64,000 nt of DNA from DASQZK01 sp963763215. GTDB lineage: Bacteria; Bacteroidota; Bacteroidia; Bacteroidales; GCA-2748055. Positions within the stretch are counted from its first letter, which is position 1. Every line of letters starts with the position of its first letter. The stretch lies in assembly GCA_963763215.1 (NCBI GenBank), contig CAVXNX010000009.1:171204-235203 (forward strand), given 5' to 3'. The position numbers and the translations under genes were made by a program. Below, one piece after another: positions 10,812 through 20,216 of the stretch. Below the pieces are notes generated by a model that saw nothing but the letters and a program-made list of their open reading frames with translations, did not search any database and had not been told where the DNA came from.

Positions 10812-10849
10812 AATAGTACATTTTTGATTATTAGATTCTATTATTCAGG

Positions 10850-10857
10850 CAAAAGTA
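10850..10857 (-). promoter_or_regulatory. Candidate -7 promoter box for the serine hydrolase
   Basis: TACTTTTG on the minus strand matches the Bacteroidota -7 consensus TAnnTTTG and lies about 40 bases before the hydrolase start codon. A TTTG about 13 bases further upstream is too close for the usual -33 element, so support is moderate. Confidence 0.4.
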
Positions 10858-10873
10858 AGGTATATTTCAACAA

Positions 10874-11070
10874 ATGATGAAGCCCGTATTTATCAACACA
10901 TTTTGCACTATTTTTGTTTGAGCTCACAAATCCATATGATGAGAATATTACGCGTATTTTGAGCAATGCGAAGTCCTGTGCCAAAAGATGACTTTGACGG
11001 CATTCGCCTTATAAAAATATGGATTGACAAGGATAATACCCGGCACTGGTCCAAGAAATACGACAATTGA
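10874..11070 (+). CDS. Possible small protein gene, needs two frame corrections
   Basis: Reading MMKPVFINTFCTIF, then removing one base, gives FELTNPYDENITRILSNAKSC, and removing another gives KKDDFDGIRLIKIWIDKDN and a stop at 11070. The corrections are of the same one-extra-base kind seen in many genes here, and the joined product of about 64 residues reads like protein. It is divergent from the hydrolase gene. I recognise no family, and this could be chance. Confidence 0.25.
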
Positions 11071-11106
11071 TCAAACAGGAAGATGCCGGTGAGGCAGGTG
11101 GGGGGT

Positions 11107-11152
11107 ATAAAAACCAAAATGGGAACCACTCCTTTCGGAATCATTCCCATTT
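11107..11152 (-). terminator. Intrinsic terminator ending the candidate RNA
   Basis: On the minus strand AAATGGGAA pairs with TTCCCATTT, with an inner TCC-GAAA-GGA hairpin capped by a GNRA tetraloop, followed by TTGGTTTTTAT. This is a strong terminator shape and fixes the direction of transcription of the region upstream of it. Confidence 0.75.
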
Positions 11153-11640
11153 CATTCTTTAGCAGCCATAGCTGCTAAACAATGCCAAGCTACGGTTATT
11201 CTGGCTGGTTCATTCCTGACGGTATTTCAACTGTCTCTGAAGAGGAACCTTTTTCTCCCTTCATCCCGGCAAGCGGTTTCAGGGAAAACATCTCTTTAAA
11301 CCACCAGGCAGGATCGGGTCTTACGATCTTCCCCCGGCTGATGTGAAACTTTTTCCTGCTGTTTAAGGCTGGATCAGGGGTTTCTGTTTAAAGAGCCAGA
11401 CGTTTCAAAGATCCTCGTAAACGATTTACTCCTTCCATCCGGACGGTTCAAGGTTTAACCCTTTTACCGCATAGCTCCGTTGGCTTGGAGGTTTGTTCCT
11501 TCGAACTTCCTCAGGGTCGGATCCCCGTTCCGAAGAACGTTTCTCTTTCCCTTCCGCTGGAGCAACCTTTTATCGCTCACTTGGTATACCAAATGTACGC
11601 CGTGCAACCCACCCCACCAAAAAAAATCCACGTTTTATCT
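11107..11640 (-). ncRNA. Candidate large structured non-coding RNA
   Basis: About 530 bases with no sustained reading frame but dense, nested self-complementarity on the minus strand. Visible helices: a UUCG-capped hairpin at 11539-11526 (CGTTC-TTCG-GAACG); a two-layer helix at 11512-11488 (GAGG..GTTC-GAAG-GAAC..CCTC); GTAAA-TCG-TTTAC at 11429-11417; a perfect 10-bp long-range pairing CTCTTTAAAC (11395-11386) with GTTTAAAGAG (11301-11292), enclosing CCCCTGAT with ATCAgccGGGG; a 9-bp hairpin TTTAGCAGC/GCTGCTAAA at 11179-11158; and an intrinsic terminator at the end. It lacks the tRNA-like end of tmRNA and I see no RNase P core. The 5' end is a guess; only a weak TTTG-N17-TACAATGT promoter-like pair lies just upstream. 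No known RNA family was recognised. Confidence 0.5.
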
Positions 11641-12179
11641 TAACATTGTATTGACATGAGTTATTAACAAATTGTTGATAACGCTAAACAGCCCGGAACA
11701 GAAGAGATTCAGTCCCAACAACGAGAGAGTGCCACGGGGTTATTAACAATAGGGGAAAACGAAGGAGATCAAATAGAAGGAAGGTTCCGGGAAAAAAAGC
11801 TGAAGAACAGGTGCGGGGCAGACCTGGTGAAATGAACGGGAGACATGGATAAATCTAAAGGAGGTGGAAACCGTGAAAGGGACGAAAAACCTGGGGAAGA
11901 AAAAAAAGAGGTCCAGACCATTGAAAGAAGCATCTTGTTTGATGCATGCCTGAAAAAGAACCTAATAACCAAAAAATAACTAAACCTAAAACTACGAGTG
12001 GGGTGGTCTGGACCTCATTCTATATAACATGAACCGGGGTAATTTGTTGTGTGCGAAAATCCAAGTTGGGCAGAAATCTAAAAAAAAGATTGGCCTTTCC
12101 ATTGACTTACTCCATATATAGTGGAATTGCGAGACGTTCCGCTTTAAAAATTAAAATAAGATCTAAATAAAATTACAGG
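11641..12179. other. Gene-poor spacer with a small ORF and inverted repeat
   Basis: No conventional gene. It is purine-rich on the plus strand. A 44-codon ORF (11845-11979, starting MDKSKGGGNRERDEK and ending LKKNLITKK) carries an AGGAGG sequence inside it and has no recognisable family. A 13-bp inverted repeat spans 11908-12016. Nothing else could be supported. Confidence 0.4.
11908..12016. repeat. 13-bp perfect inverted repeat
   Basis: GAGGTCCAGACCA at 11908-11920 is the exact reverse complement of TGGTCTGGACCTC at 12004-12016, separated by 83 bases. The right arm is preceded by GTGGGGTGG (11998-12006), which is complementary to CCACCCCAC at 11609-11617. It could be a stem of a second RNA, a regulator site or the ends of a small element; no flanking direct repeat was seen. 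Confidence 0.5.
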
Positions 12180-12911
12180 TCAAGTTGAAAGAAGTCCTTG
12201 CGTTTCAGGGTAGTCCACCGGGACCAACAGGCTTTCATCGGCAGGATCGACCTCACGGGCTGAGATTTTCCGGGAGATACTCCAGGCATCGAGTTGCGTG
12301 GGATCAGAAGGCTCCAACATTGGCGTCAGATCGGTCCGGCTGCTTCCCTGGCTGATCCAGTCTGCTTCGCCGGAAGCGGGCAGAATGACAGGCATCCGCT
12401 TTTTTGAATTATGAATTTTTTCGAGCAGGGCATTGGCCTTCGTGGTCACAATGCTGAAGGAATTGGTGATTTCCCCCGTTGACGGGTTTGTCCAGGTATC
12501 GTACAAACCCGCAAAGGCGAAAGGCTGGTTGTCTTTTCGCCGGATATAAAAAGGGATCTTCTTCCCAGGGGCTGAATACCATTCAAAAAAGCCGTGGGCC
12601 AGCACGAGGCAACGCTTATGCCTGGCGGCCTCGCGAAATGAGGGTTTGTCCCAGAGGGTTTCGGCCCTGGCATTGCAGGTTTGGAGGCTGATCTTGCCGG
12701 CCGTGGGCTCATCTTTCACCCAGAACGGGATGAGGCCCCAGCGGAAAGTCTGGATCCGGTCGGGATCCTGGCTTGTAATGACCGGAAGATAGGGCTTTGA
12801 GAAGGCATTCAGGAAATAGCCCGGCATATACCGGGAGTCAAAAGGCATCGGAACATGGAACCGTTCCTCAAGCTGTTGCCTGGGCAGATTTATTTCAACA
12901 AAATAGCACAT
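12180..12911 (-). CDS. yedK: SRAP-family abasic-site sensor (YedK/HMCES-like)
   Basis: SOS-response-associated peptidase family protein that forms a covalent thiazolidine link with abasic sites in single-stranded DNA and protects them. All key residues are visible in the 243-residue protein: Cys2 exposed after Met removal, CNARAET at 79-85, Glu110 in GFFEWY and His167 in HNSKKRMPVIL. Length is normal for the family. It lies on the minus strand, about 1.9 kb from dinB, at the edge of a cluster of DNA damage genes, which fits a shared role. Confidence 0.9.
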   Translation of the reverse strand: MCYFVEINLPRQQLEERFHVPMPFDSRYMPGYFLNAFSKPYLPVITSQDPDRIQTFRWGLIPFWVKDEPTAGKISLQTCNARAETLWDKPSFREAARHKRCLVLAHGFFEWYSAPGKKIPFYIRRKDNQPFAFAGLYDTWTNPSTGEITNSFSIVTTKANALLEKIHNSKKRMPVILPASGEADWISQGSSRTDLTPMLEPSDPTQLDAWSISRKISAREVDPADESLLVPVDYPETQGLLST

Positions 12912-13083
12912 CGGCGGTTAAAAATTAAAATCACGATCATCTGTAAGCATCATAAACATTTGTCAGATCTGATTGTTTTCAATGCTATATGTCCCGTTAC
13001 GTTTCCGGAGGATGAAGGATGCGGCAGATCATGCATCCGGCAACACGGGTCCCTATTCAAGAATAGATAAAGAAACCTCCTGT

Positions 13084-13688
13084 ATGGACCACGATAAGAG
13101 AACATTACCCTACTTTCCGTTGAACATCAGCCTTCTTCCGGGAGAGGACCTTCCGCTCAGGATTTTTGAACCCCGTTACAAACAACTCATTAATGATTGC
13201 GGGGAAGGAAAGGACAGTTTCGGGATACCCTTCCTGAAGAACTCCGAGATGCAGGCTTTTGGTTCCGAAGTCAGGGTCAAACAGATCGTTGCAACGAATT
13301 CCATGGGTGAGATGGTAATCGTGGTGGAAGGTCTGAACAATTTTGAAGTGGTCAGTTTCCACGATCCCCTGCCCGGGAAAACTTTACAGTGGCGGCAGGA
13401 TCCAGCTCCTCAACAATGATCAGCCGGTTCGCAGCAGGGAGTTACTGAAAGTGCTGCTGAGTTACACCAGTGAACTGGATCCCGAATTCCTGAAAGATGT
13501 CAAGGGAAATGACGATTCTTCACAATGATGTTGCCAGGGCCCTGAACATGTCATCCGAGGAAAAATTCAGGTTCATCAGTCTGGGAACGAACGAGAGCCG
13601 GGAACGGTTCCTTCTCTCCCAGATGAACTACCTCGTCAAGCTCCGTGAACAGGAGAATCTTCTGAACAACGATTATTTCCTGAACTGA
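13084..13688 (+). CDS. LON substrate-binding-domain protein, two frameshifts
   Basis: A stand-alone LON N-terminal-like domain (about 200 residues) without the ATPase or protease parts. The start has the family signature LPYFPLNISLLPGEDLPLRI followed by FEPRYKQLI. Two frame breaks, at a GGGAAAA run near 13376 and a GGG run near 13504, are repaired by dropping one base each, giving VKEMTILHNDVARALNMSS and a helical C-terminus. Its function in bacteria is not settled; substrate recognition for a protease is an inference. The ATG at 13084 is preferred over upstream codons because it begins the conserved domain. Confidence 0.75.
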
Positions 13689-13741
13689 CCCCCGCCCTGT
13701 CTGTTTAACATAATGAACGGCGAATGCTGCCTGTTTCCCCC

Positions 13742-14542
13742 TCATTTCTTCATCTTCTTCTTAATATGGTCAACCTCATGCTTGAGTGCAGCGACGGTTT
13801 TCACCAGTTCATCATGTGGCATGACCGGATCGGGGATTTCCGAGCTGATGAAGTGGACAAACCTCCAGACCTCCCTGATTTCCCTGACGTCGACATCAAA
13901 AGGCTCATAAACCGGATTGAGGGAAAACAGGGTGAGAAGACCTTCCTCCTTGATTTTATTTTCGGCGATTTTAAAGACGATCCCATCGTCGAGTGTCAGG
14001 ATGATGTAGGCCTCACCGTTCAGGATGGTGTTCCAGTCCTGCACGAATTCCCCCGTCACCCATGCCTTATCGGGTATGGGCAGCATTGAATCGCCGTTGA
14101 GCTGAAAGGTGCGGTATTTCTTTTTGGGAGAAAGGAAGGGCATCTGGAAGACCTGGAGTTCACTGATGAACTCCGGGTCGGAGAACCCGTTGATATACCC
14201 TGCCCTGGCTTTTTCCGGGACCAGTTCGATATTGTCCTCATTTTCCTTGTTGACCGTTGTGGCCAGGATCCGGAGTTCTTTCCCGGCGATGTAAACATCC
14301 TGACCATGCTCGAGCTGGTACAGCTGGCTTTCGGTGAGGGTCGACAGGTCGATTTTCAGCAGGGTATCCAGGGCAATGTTAAAATAGGAAGAGAATTTCA
14401 GCAGGATTTCCAGGCCGGGTTCGGCCACGCCGTTTTCATATCCGCTCAGCGTCGGTCTTTTCAGGCCCAGGGCAAACGCCAGGTCATCCTGGGTTTTGCC
14501 TCTGCGTTTGCGCAGCAGTTTGATGTTTGAACTGAAATACAT
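13742..14542 (-). CDS. LexA-like XRE-S24 transcriptional regulator
   Basis: Predicted repressor of the neighbouring translesion polymerase genes. Residues ~5-62 form an XRE helix-turn-helix (RKRRGKTQDDLAFALGLKRP). Residues ~110-230 form an S24/LexA-type self-cleavage domain with an Ala-Gly bond at 114-115, the nucleophile Ser152 in GDSM and Lys191 in IVFK, a spacing close to that of LexA. The C-terminal ~30 residues are a charged helix. It is divergent from dinB, with paired operator-like sites in the 244-base gap. This supports, but does not prove, damage-induced self-cleavage and autoregulation. Confidence 0.85.
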   Translation of the reverse strand: MYFSSNIKLLRKRRGKTQDDLAFALGLKRPTLSGYENGVAEPGLEILLKFSSYFNIALDTLLKIDLSTLTESQLYQLEHGQDVYIAGKELRILATTVNKENEDNIELVPEKARAGYINGFSDPEFISELQVFQMPFLSPKKKYRTFQLNGDSMLPIPDKAWVTGEFVQDWNTILNGEAYIILTLDDGIVFKIAENKIKEEGLLTLFSLNPVYEPFDVDVREIREVWRFVHFISSEIPDPVMPHDELVKTVAALKHEVDHIKKKMKK

Positions 14543-14651
14543 GATGCGTTTTGTTTATCGCCAAAGGGAAAAACAGGCCCCGATTTCACCTTTCGCCTTC
14601 CCTTTGACCGTTGTTAAAAAATCATCGAAAATTTGGTTGAACTCATAAAAA

Positions 14652-14691
14652 TGATTAAATTATAATCGAAATAATGATTAAAAATTAATCA
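14652..14691. promoter_or_regulatory. Paired operators between the LexA-like regulator and dinB
   Basis: Two copies of TGATTA-N5-TAATC(A/G): 14652-14668 (TGATTA AATTA TAATCG) and 14675-14691 (TGATTA AAAAT TAATCA, a perfect palindrome apart from the centre). The starts are 23 bases apart, about two helical turns, so a repressor could bind both copies on one face. The right copy overlaps the predicted -7 box of the regulator gene. Confidence 0.65.
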
Positions 14692-14697
14692 AAAGTA
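14690..14697 (-). promoter_or_regulatory. -7 promoter box of the LexA-like regulator gene
   Basis: TACTTTTG on the minus strand fits TAnnTTTG, with a TTG about 19 bases upstream in the place expected for the -33 element. It overlaps the palindromic operator by two bases, as expected for autorepression. Confidence 0.55.
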
Positions 14698-14798
14698 AAA
14701 CAAAAAGCGAACAAGTCAAGAGAGAAGAGAAAAAAATTAACCATCCCGGTTTTGGTCATGAATCGTGAAGATGGGTTATCTGGAATTTGCCAGGAGTT

Positions 14799-15974
14799 AT
14801 GGAAAGAAATATTGTACATATGGATCTGGACACGTTTTTCGTGTCGGTGGAGCGGCTGATGAACAGCAGTCTGAACGGCAAGCCGGTGATCATTGGCGGA
14901 TCGTCGGACCGTGGAGTGGTGGCCAGCTGCAGTTATGAAGCGCGGCGTTACGGGGTTCATTCGGCCATGCCGATGAAGCTGGCCCGCAATCTGTGCAATG
15001 AGGCCGTCGTGATTCGCGGCGACATGGAGCTTTACTCGCGGTATTCACGGATGGTGACGGAGGTGATTGCGGAAAAGGCGCCGGTATATGAGAAGGCTTC
15101 GGTTGATGAGCATTACATTGATATCAGCGGGATGGACCGGTTTTTCGGGTGTCTGAAGTGGACCGACGAGCTGAGGAACCGGATCATCCGGGAGACGGGG
15201 CTGCCGATTTCCTATGGGCTTGTCGGTGAACAAAACGGTATGTAAGATCGCCACCGGCGAAGCCAAGCCGAATGGCGGGAAAGGAGGTTCCCGGCACCCT
15301 GGTCAGGCCCTTTCTCGATCCCCTGCCGATCCGCAAGATCCCGATGATCGGGAATCAGACCTTTCACCTGCTGCGGTCAATGGGGATCGTCACATGTCGG
15401 CACCCTGAGCCGGATCCCCCCGGAGATGATGGAAAAGCTGCTGGGCAAAAACGGCATGGAGATCTGGCGGCGGGCCAACGGCATCGATCATACGCCGGTG
15501 GTGCAGTATTCCGAGCGGAAGTCGATCAGTACCGAACGGACCTTTGACCAGGATACCACCGACGTGCTGCGGCTCCGCGAACTGATCACGGCCATGGTCG
15601 AGAAACTGGCCTATGAACTCCGGAAAAAGGAAAGGCTGACTTCCTGCGTCACGGTGAAGATCCGGTATTCCAATTTCGACACCCATACGCTGCAGAAAAG
15701 GATCGAATACACCTCTTTCGACCATGTGCTGATCCCGGTGGCCCGCGAACTTTTTGAACGGCTTTACCAGCGGCGCATGCTTATCAGGCTGGTCGGCGTC
15801 AGGTTCAGCCACCTGGTGCAGGGGGTTCAGCAGCTCAACATGTTCGAAGATACCCCCGAGATGGTCAACCTTTACCTGGCCGTCGACCGGCTCCGTAACC
15901 GTTTCGGCAGGTATGCCGTGCACCGCGCCGTGGGCGACATGCGGGAAAACATCAGCGATGAGGAGGAAGAATGA
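14799..15974 (+). CDS. dinB: DNA polymerase IV (Y family), three frameshifts
   Basis: Translesion DNA polymerase. The catalytic start MERNIVHMDLDTFFVSVERL carries the first metal aspartates, SVDEHYIDISG the second, and the C-terminal little-finger region is clear (SCVTVKIRYSNFDTHTLQKR, GVRFSHLVQG). Three frame breaks near 15225 (GGG), 15281 (GGG) and 15405 (CCC) are each repaired by dropping one base, giving 390 residues, a normal length. The start at 14799 is chosen because AGGAG lies at 14792-14796 and it begins the conserved motif. It leads an apparent operon with dnaE2. Confidence 0.85.
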
Positions 15975-16029
15975 AAGCGGTTTGGAGATCTGGGTTTGGC
16001 CCGAAAGTTTCAGAATTGAGATTTACCGC

Positions 16030-18972
16030 ATGTATTTAAACACCCATTCATATTACAGTCTCCGCTACGGCACCATGCCGCCGGAGAAGATCGTTGAAGA
16101 GGCCCTGAAGAACGGGGTGAAGGCGATGGCGCTTACCGATATCAACAATACCACGGGCATCATCGATTTCGTGAAGCTGTGCCTGGAAAACGGCATTCAT
16201 CCCATCGCCGGCATTGAGTTCCGCGATCGGCGACCGGTACCTGTATACGGGACTGGCCCGTAACAACAAGGGGTTCCAGGCGCTGAACGAGTTCCTGACC
16301 TCCCACAACGAAAGCGGGGATCCGCTGCCGGAAAGGGCGCCGGCGCTGACCGATGTATGGTTCGTTTACGGATGGCATAACCAGCCCGGGACGGCTGAAG
16401 GAATACGAACTGATCGGGGTGAGGCCGGGAGAGCTCAACCGCCTTCTCTCCTCCCCTTACCGCCACCGCCAGGACCGGCTGATCGTATGGCAGCCGGTGA
16501 GTTTTGCCGGCGCCATGGATTTCGACATCCACCGCCACCTGAGGGCCATCGACCATAACACCCTGCTGTCGAAACTCACCCCGGAAAACATGGGCACCGA
16601 CAAAGATGTGATGATCCCGGCCGATCTGCTGCTGTGCGCCTACGAGGATTACCCGCAGATCGTCCGCAACACGGAGGCCCTGATCCTCGACTGCCATATC
16701 GGGTTCGATTTCACCAGCATCAAAAACAAGCAAACCTTCACGGGCAGCCGCAATGATGATAAGGTGCTGCTCGAAAAGCTGGCCCTGGAAGGGCTGGAAT
16801 ACCGTTACGGGAAAAAGAATCCCGAGGCCCGCCGGCGGGTTCTTCATGAGCTGGAGATCATCCACACGCTGGGATTCTCGTCCTATTTCCTGATCACCTG
16901 GGACATCATCCGTTATTCCATGTCGCGCGGCTATTACCACGTGGGCCGCGGCAGCGGGGCCAACTCCGTGGTGGCCTACTGCCTGAAGATCACCAATGTG
17001 GACCCCATTGAGCTCGACCTGTACTTCGAACGGTTCATCAATCCCAAACGCACCAGCCCGCCCTGATTTCGACATCGATTATTCGTGGCAGGAGCGTGAC
17101 GACGTGCTGGATTACATCTTCAAACGTTACGGCAAAAAGCATACGGCCTTCATCGGCACCAGCTCCACCTTCCGGGGACGTTCGATATTCCGTGAACTGG
17201 GCAAGGTATACGGGCTGCCGAAGGAGGAGATCGACCTGCTGGTCAATGAACCTTCGAACCGTTTCAACCGCGGCGAGATCTTCGACCGGATCTTCGAGAT
17301 CGGAGCAAAGATCGCCGATTTCCCCAACATGAGAGGCATCCATGCCGGCGGCGTGCTGATCTCCGAGGAGCCGGTGACCGCTTATACGGCGCTCGATTTT
17401 CCGCCCAAAGGGTTCCTGACCACCCAGTGGGATATGTATGTGGCCGAGGAAATCGGTTTCGAGAAACTCGACATCCTCAGCCAGCGCGGCATCGGCCATA
17501 TCGGCGATGCAGCCGCCATCATCGAAAAGAACCGGCATATCACGCGTCGATGTACACCGCGTCCAGGATTTCAAGAACGATCAAAAAGGTGAAGGAACAG
17601 CTCAGGTCGGGGGAAACCAACGGATGCTTCTATATCGAGAGCCCGGCCATGCGCGGATTGCTCAAGAAGCTCCGGTGCGACAATTACATCAGCCTGGTGG
17701 CCGCCAGCTCGATCATCCGGCCGGGGGTCGCCAAATCGGGAATGATGAAGGAATACATCAAACGCTTCCATAACCCGGATGGATTTGAATACCTCCACCC
17801 GGTCATGAAGGAACAGCTGAAAGAGACCTATGGCGTGATGGTGTTCCAGGAAGATGTGATCAAGGTCTGCCACCATTTTGCCGGCCTCGACCTGGCCGAT
17901 GCCGATGTGTTGCGCCGGGCCATGAGCGGAAAGTACCGTTCGAAAAAGGAATTTGAACGGATCGCGGAAAAATTCTTCAGCAACTGCCGGGAAAAAGGCT
18001 ACTCCGATGAACTGACCAATGAGGTGTGGCGACAGATCAGCTCCTTCGCCGGCTATTCCTTTTCCAAGGCCCATTCGGCCTCCTATGCCGTGGAAAGTTA
18101 CCAGAGCCTCTACCTGAAAGCCCACTACCCGCTCGAATTTATGGTGGCGGTGATCAATAATTTCGGCGGATTCTACCGCACCTGGGTCTATTTCAACGAG
18201 GCCAGGCGGTGCGGCGGAAACATCCTCCTGCCTTGCGTCAATGAGGGGGATGACCTGACCTGCATCAAAGGACGGGATATCTACGTGGGGTTCGTGCATA
18301 TCGAAAACCTCGAGCGGAAGACGACCGCCCGGATCCTGTCGGAACGGCAGACCGGCGGTCCCTTTACCAGCCTGGAAGATTTTATCGACCGGGTCAGACC
18401 CGGGCGCGAGCAGATGATCATCCTGATCCGCATCAACGCCCTCCGCTTCACCGGAAAGAGCAAAAAAGAACTCCTGTGGGAATCGCATATGCTGCTTGGG
18501 AAAAGAAAAGGTGGCCGTGACCGAGAAAGAACTTTTCGGCGTCAGGAGCCGGGAATTTGTCCTGCCCGACCTCGAGCAGAGCAGCATCGAAGATGCCTAC
18601 GATGAGATCGAACTGCTGGGCTTCCCGGTGACCCAAAGCCATTTCGATATGCTCAAAACCCCGTTCCGGGGTGAAATTATGGCCCGCGACCTGCCACGGA
18701 ACATCGGGAAAAAAGTCCGGATGGTCGGGAGCCTCGCCTCACTGAAAAACGTCTATACCGTGAAAGGCGAATTCATGCATTTCGGCGCTTTCCTCGATGC
18801 CGAAGGGGAATTTTTCGACACGGTGAATTTTCCCGATTCACTCAAAAAATACCCGTTCAAAGGCTATGGGACCTACCTGATCCTCGGAAAAGTGGTCGAG
18901 GAATTCGGCTTCCCCAGCCTGGAAGTGGAAAAAATGGCGAAGCTGGAGGTGCAGCCGGATCCGAGGTATTGA
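16030..18972 (+). CDS. dnaE2: DNA polymerase III alpha, short error-prone type (DnaE2/ImuC-like), six frameshifts
   Basis: C-family DNA polymerase likely acting with DinB in damage tolerance. A PHP domain opens the protein (MYLNTHSYYSLRYGTMPPEK), the polymerase core includes VGRGSGANSVVAYCLKITNV and the catalytic aspartate motif PDFDIDYS, followed by GYSFSKAHSASYAVESYQS and a C-terminal OB-like region. Six one-base removals (near 16219, 16390, 17058, 17545, 17585 and 18504) give about 978 residues, shorter than replicative DnaE (about 1160) and near the ImuC/DnaE2 class. The gene follows dinB by 55 bases. The many breaks look like sequence error, since all go the same way. Confidence 0.8.
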
Positions 18973-19120
18973 GGAATCCATGAAACACGAGGTTTTAAGC
19001 TTGGACGTAGGAAATGCGGCAGATGAACGGCGATGGGAGAATCATCAAAAAGCACGCAACCAAAATGCGGGTTCCTTGAAATGGAGTATATTGCATCATA
19101 TCATCTTTAAAATTCATCTC

Positions 19121-19231
19121 ATGACACATATTTACCTGTTGACACTATGTACGGCCCTCCTGGTAAGTATCTGCTCCTGTACAAATCGAAACTCCTGCCA
19201 CGGAAACGGAGAGCTGTTGCCCGGGCATTGA
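19121..19231 (+). pseudogene. Lipoprotein N-terminal fragment
   Basis: A 36-codon ORF encodes a textbook lipoprotein signal (MTHIYLLTLCTALLVSICSC) and then stops after NRNSCHGNGELLPGH. It looks like the severed start of a larger lipoprotein gene, though a very short lipoprotein is possible. It lies in the 300-base gap between dnaE2 and the damaged exonuclease gene. Confidence 0.35.
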
Positions 19232-19273
19232 CAATTATTTTTTATTTTAGCACTACATCTAAATAACAGTGTT

Positions 19274-20049
19274 ATGGGTAAGACATTAAAATCGTCTCCT
19301 GGAATGTAAACGGCATCAGGGCGATGATCAACAAAGGATTTCTTGACATCATCAGGAAATCAATCCCGACATCTTCTGCATCCAGGAAACCAAGGCGGAC
19401 GAAGACGTCATGAAATGCATGCCGGTGAATTGAAAGATTATAAGTCTATTCCAATTCAGCCTTAAAAAAGGGGTATTCCGGAACGGCTATATTTCACAAG
19501 GTTAAAGCCGCTAGTCCCATGTCAACGATATCGGGGTGGACGAACACGACCAGGAAGGCCGGATCATCACCCTGGAGTACGAGTCTTTTATCCTGGTCAA
19601 CGGCTATATCCCCAATTCCGGACAGGGCCTTAAGCGTCTCGATTACCGAAAGTTATGGGACGAGGAATTGCTCAGATATGTGCAAAAACTGGATCAAAAG
19701 AAACCGGTGATCTTTACCGGTGATTTCAATGTTGCGCATGAGCCCATCGACCTGGCCAGACCAAAAGCCAATTACAACAAAACCGCCGGTTACTCGCAGA
19801 TTGAGATCGATGGTTTCAAAGAATTTCCTGGATGCCGGGTTTACCGACACGTTCCGTCATCTTCATCCCGATAAGGTCCAGTACACGTTCTGGAGCCAGC
19901 GCTTTGGGGCACGGCAAAACAACGTCGGCTGGAGGGTCGATTATTTCCTGGTCAGCAACCGGTTCATGCCCCATGTCAAAGATTCCTTCATCCTCGACGA
20001 CATCATGGGATCGGACCATTGCCCCCTGGGAATCATCATCGAACCCTGA
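19274..20049 (+). pseudogene. xth: Exodeoxyribonuclease III, heavily frameshifted
   Basis: AP endonuclease/exonuclease III family of base excision repair. The pieces read, in order, IVSWNVNGIRAMINKGFLDI, NPDIFCIQETKADEDV, DIGVDEHDQEGRIITLEYES, VNGYIPNSGQGLKRLDYRK, FTGDFNVAHEPIDLARPK and GWRVDYFLVS...GSDHCPLGI, covering the catalytic E, D-x-N and H residues. Between 19285 and 19530 at least four breaks need an added base (at A runs near 19290, 19351 and 19409, and near 19448), unlike the one-base insertions elsewhere; another near 19828 needs a base removed. Either local sequence quality is very poor or the gene is truly decaying. Confidence 0.75.
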
Positions 20050-20065
20050 GGGATTCTAAGGAGTC

Positions 20066-20181
20066 GGAAGTCAGAAGTTGGAAGTTGGAAGTCGGACTTC
20101 TGGCTAACTTTATTTTCTCTTAAATTACATCATCGTTTTGTTTCTTTTCTTCCAACTTCCAACTTCCAACTCCTGACTTCC
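20066..20181. repeat. Long inverted repeat of GTTGGAA units
   Basis: The left arm 20066-20092 and right arm 20155-20181 are reverse complements at 26 of 27 positions and are built from GGAAGTT units, around a 62-base AT-rich spacer. A small inner hairpin GAAGTC-G-GACTTC lies at 20088-20100. It lies between two plus-strand genes and could act as a transcript-end structure or be a dispersed repeat. Confidence 0.75.
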
Positions 20182-20216
20182 AACTAATTAAATACAAACC
20201 TAAAACGACTAACACT

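Noticed and set aside
10908..11150. An 80-codon minus-strand ORF
   Set aside because: It runs through the terminator of the RNA candidate and has no protein-like composition.
11182..11346. A 54-codon plus-strand ORF (MPSYGYSGWFIPDGISTVSE...) inside the RNA candidate
   Set aside because: It reads well as protein, but the strong minus-strand helices and terminator, and equally good short frames on the other strand, make coding use uncertain. It should be reconsidered if homologues conserve codons.
11107..11640. tmRNA or RNase P RNA
   Set aside because: No tRNA-like 3' end or CCA, and no recognisable conserved RNase P core sequence was found.
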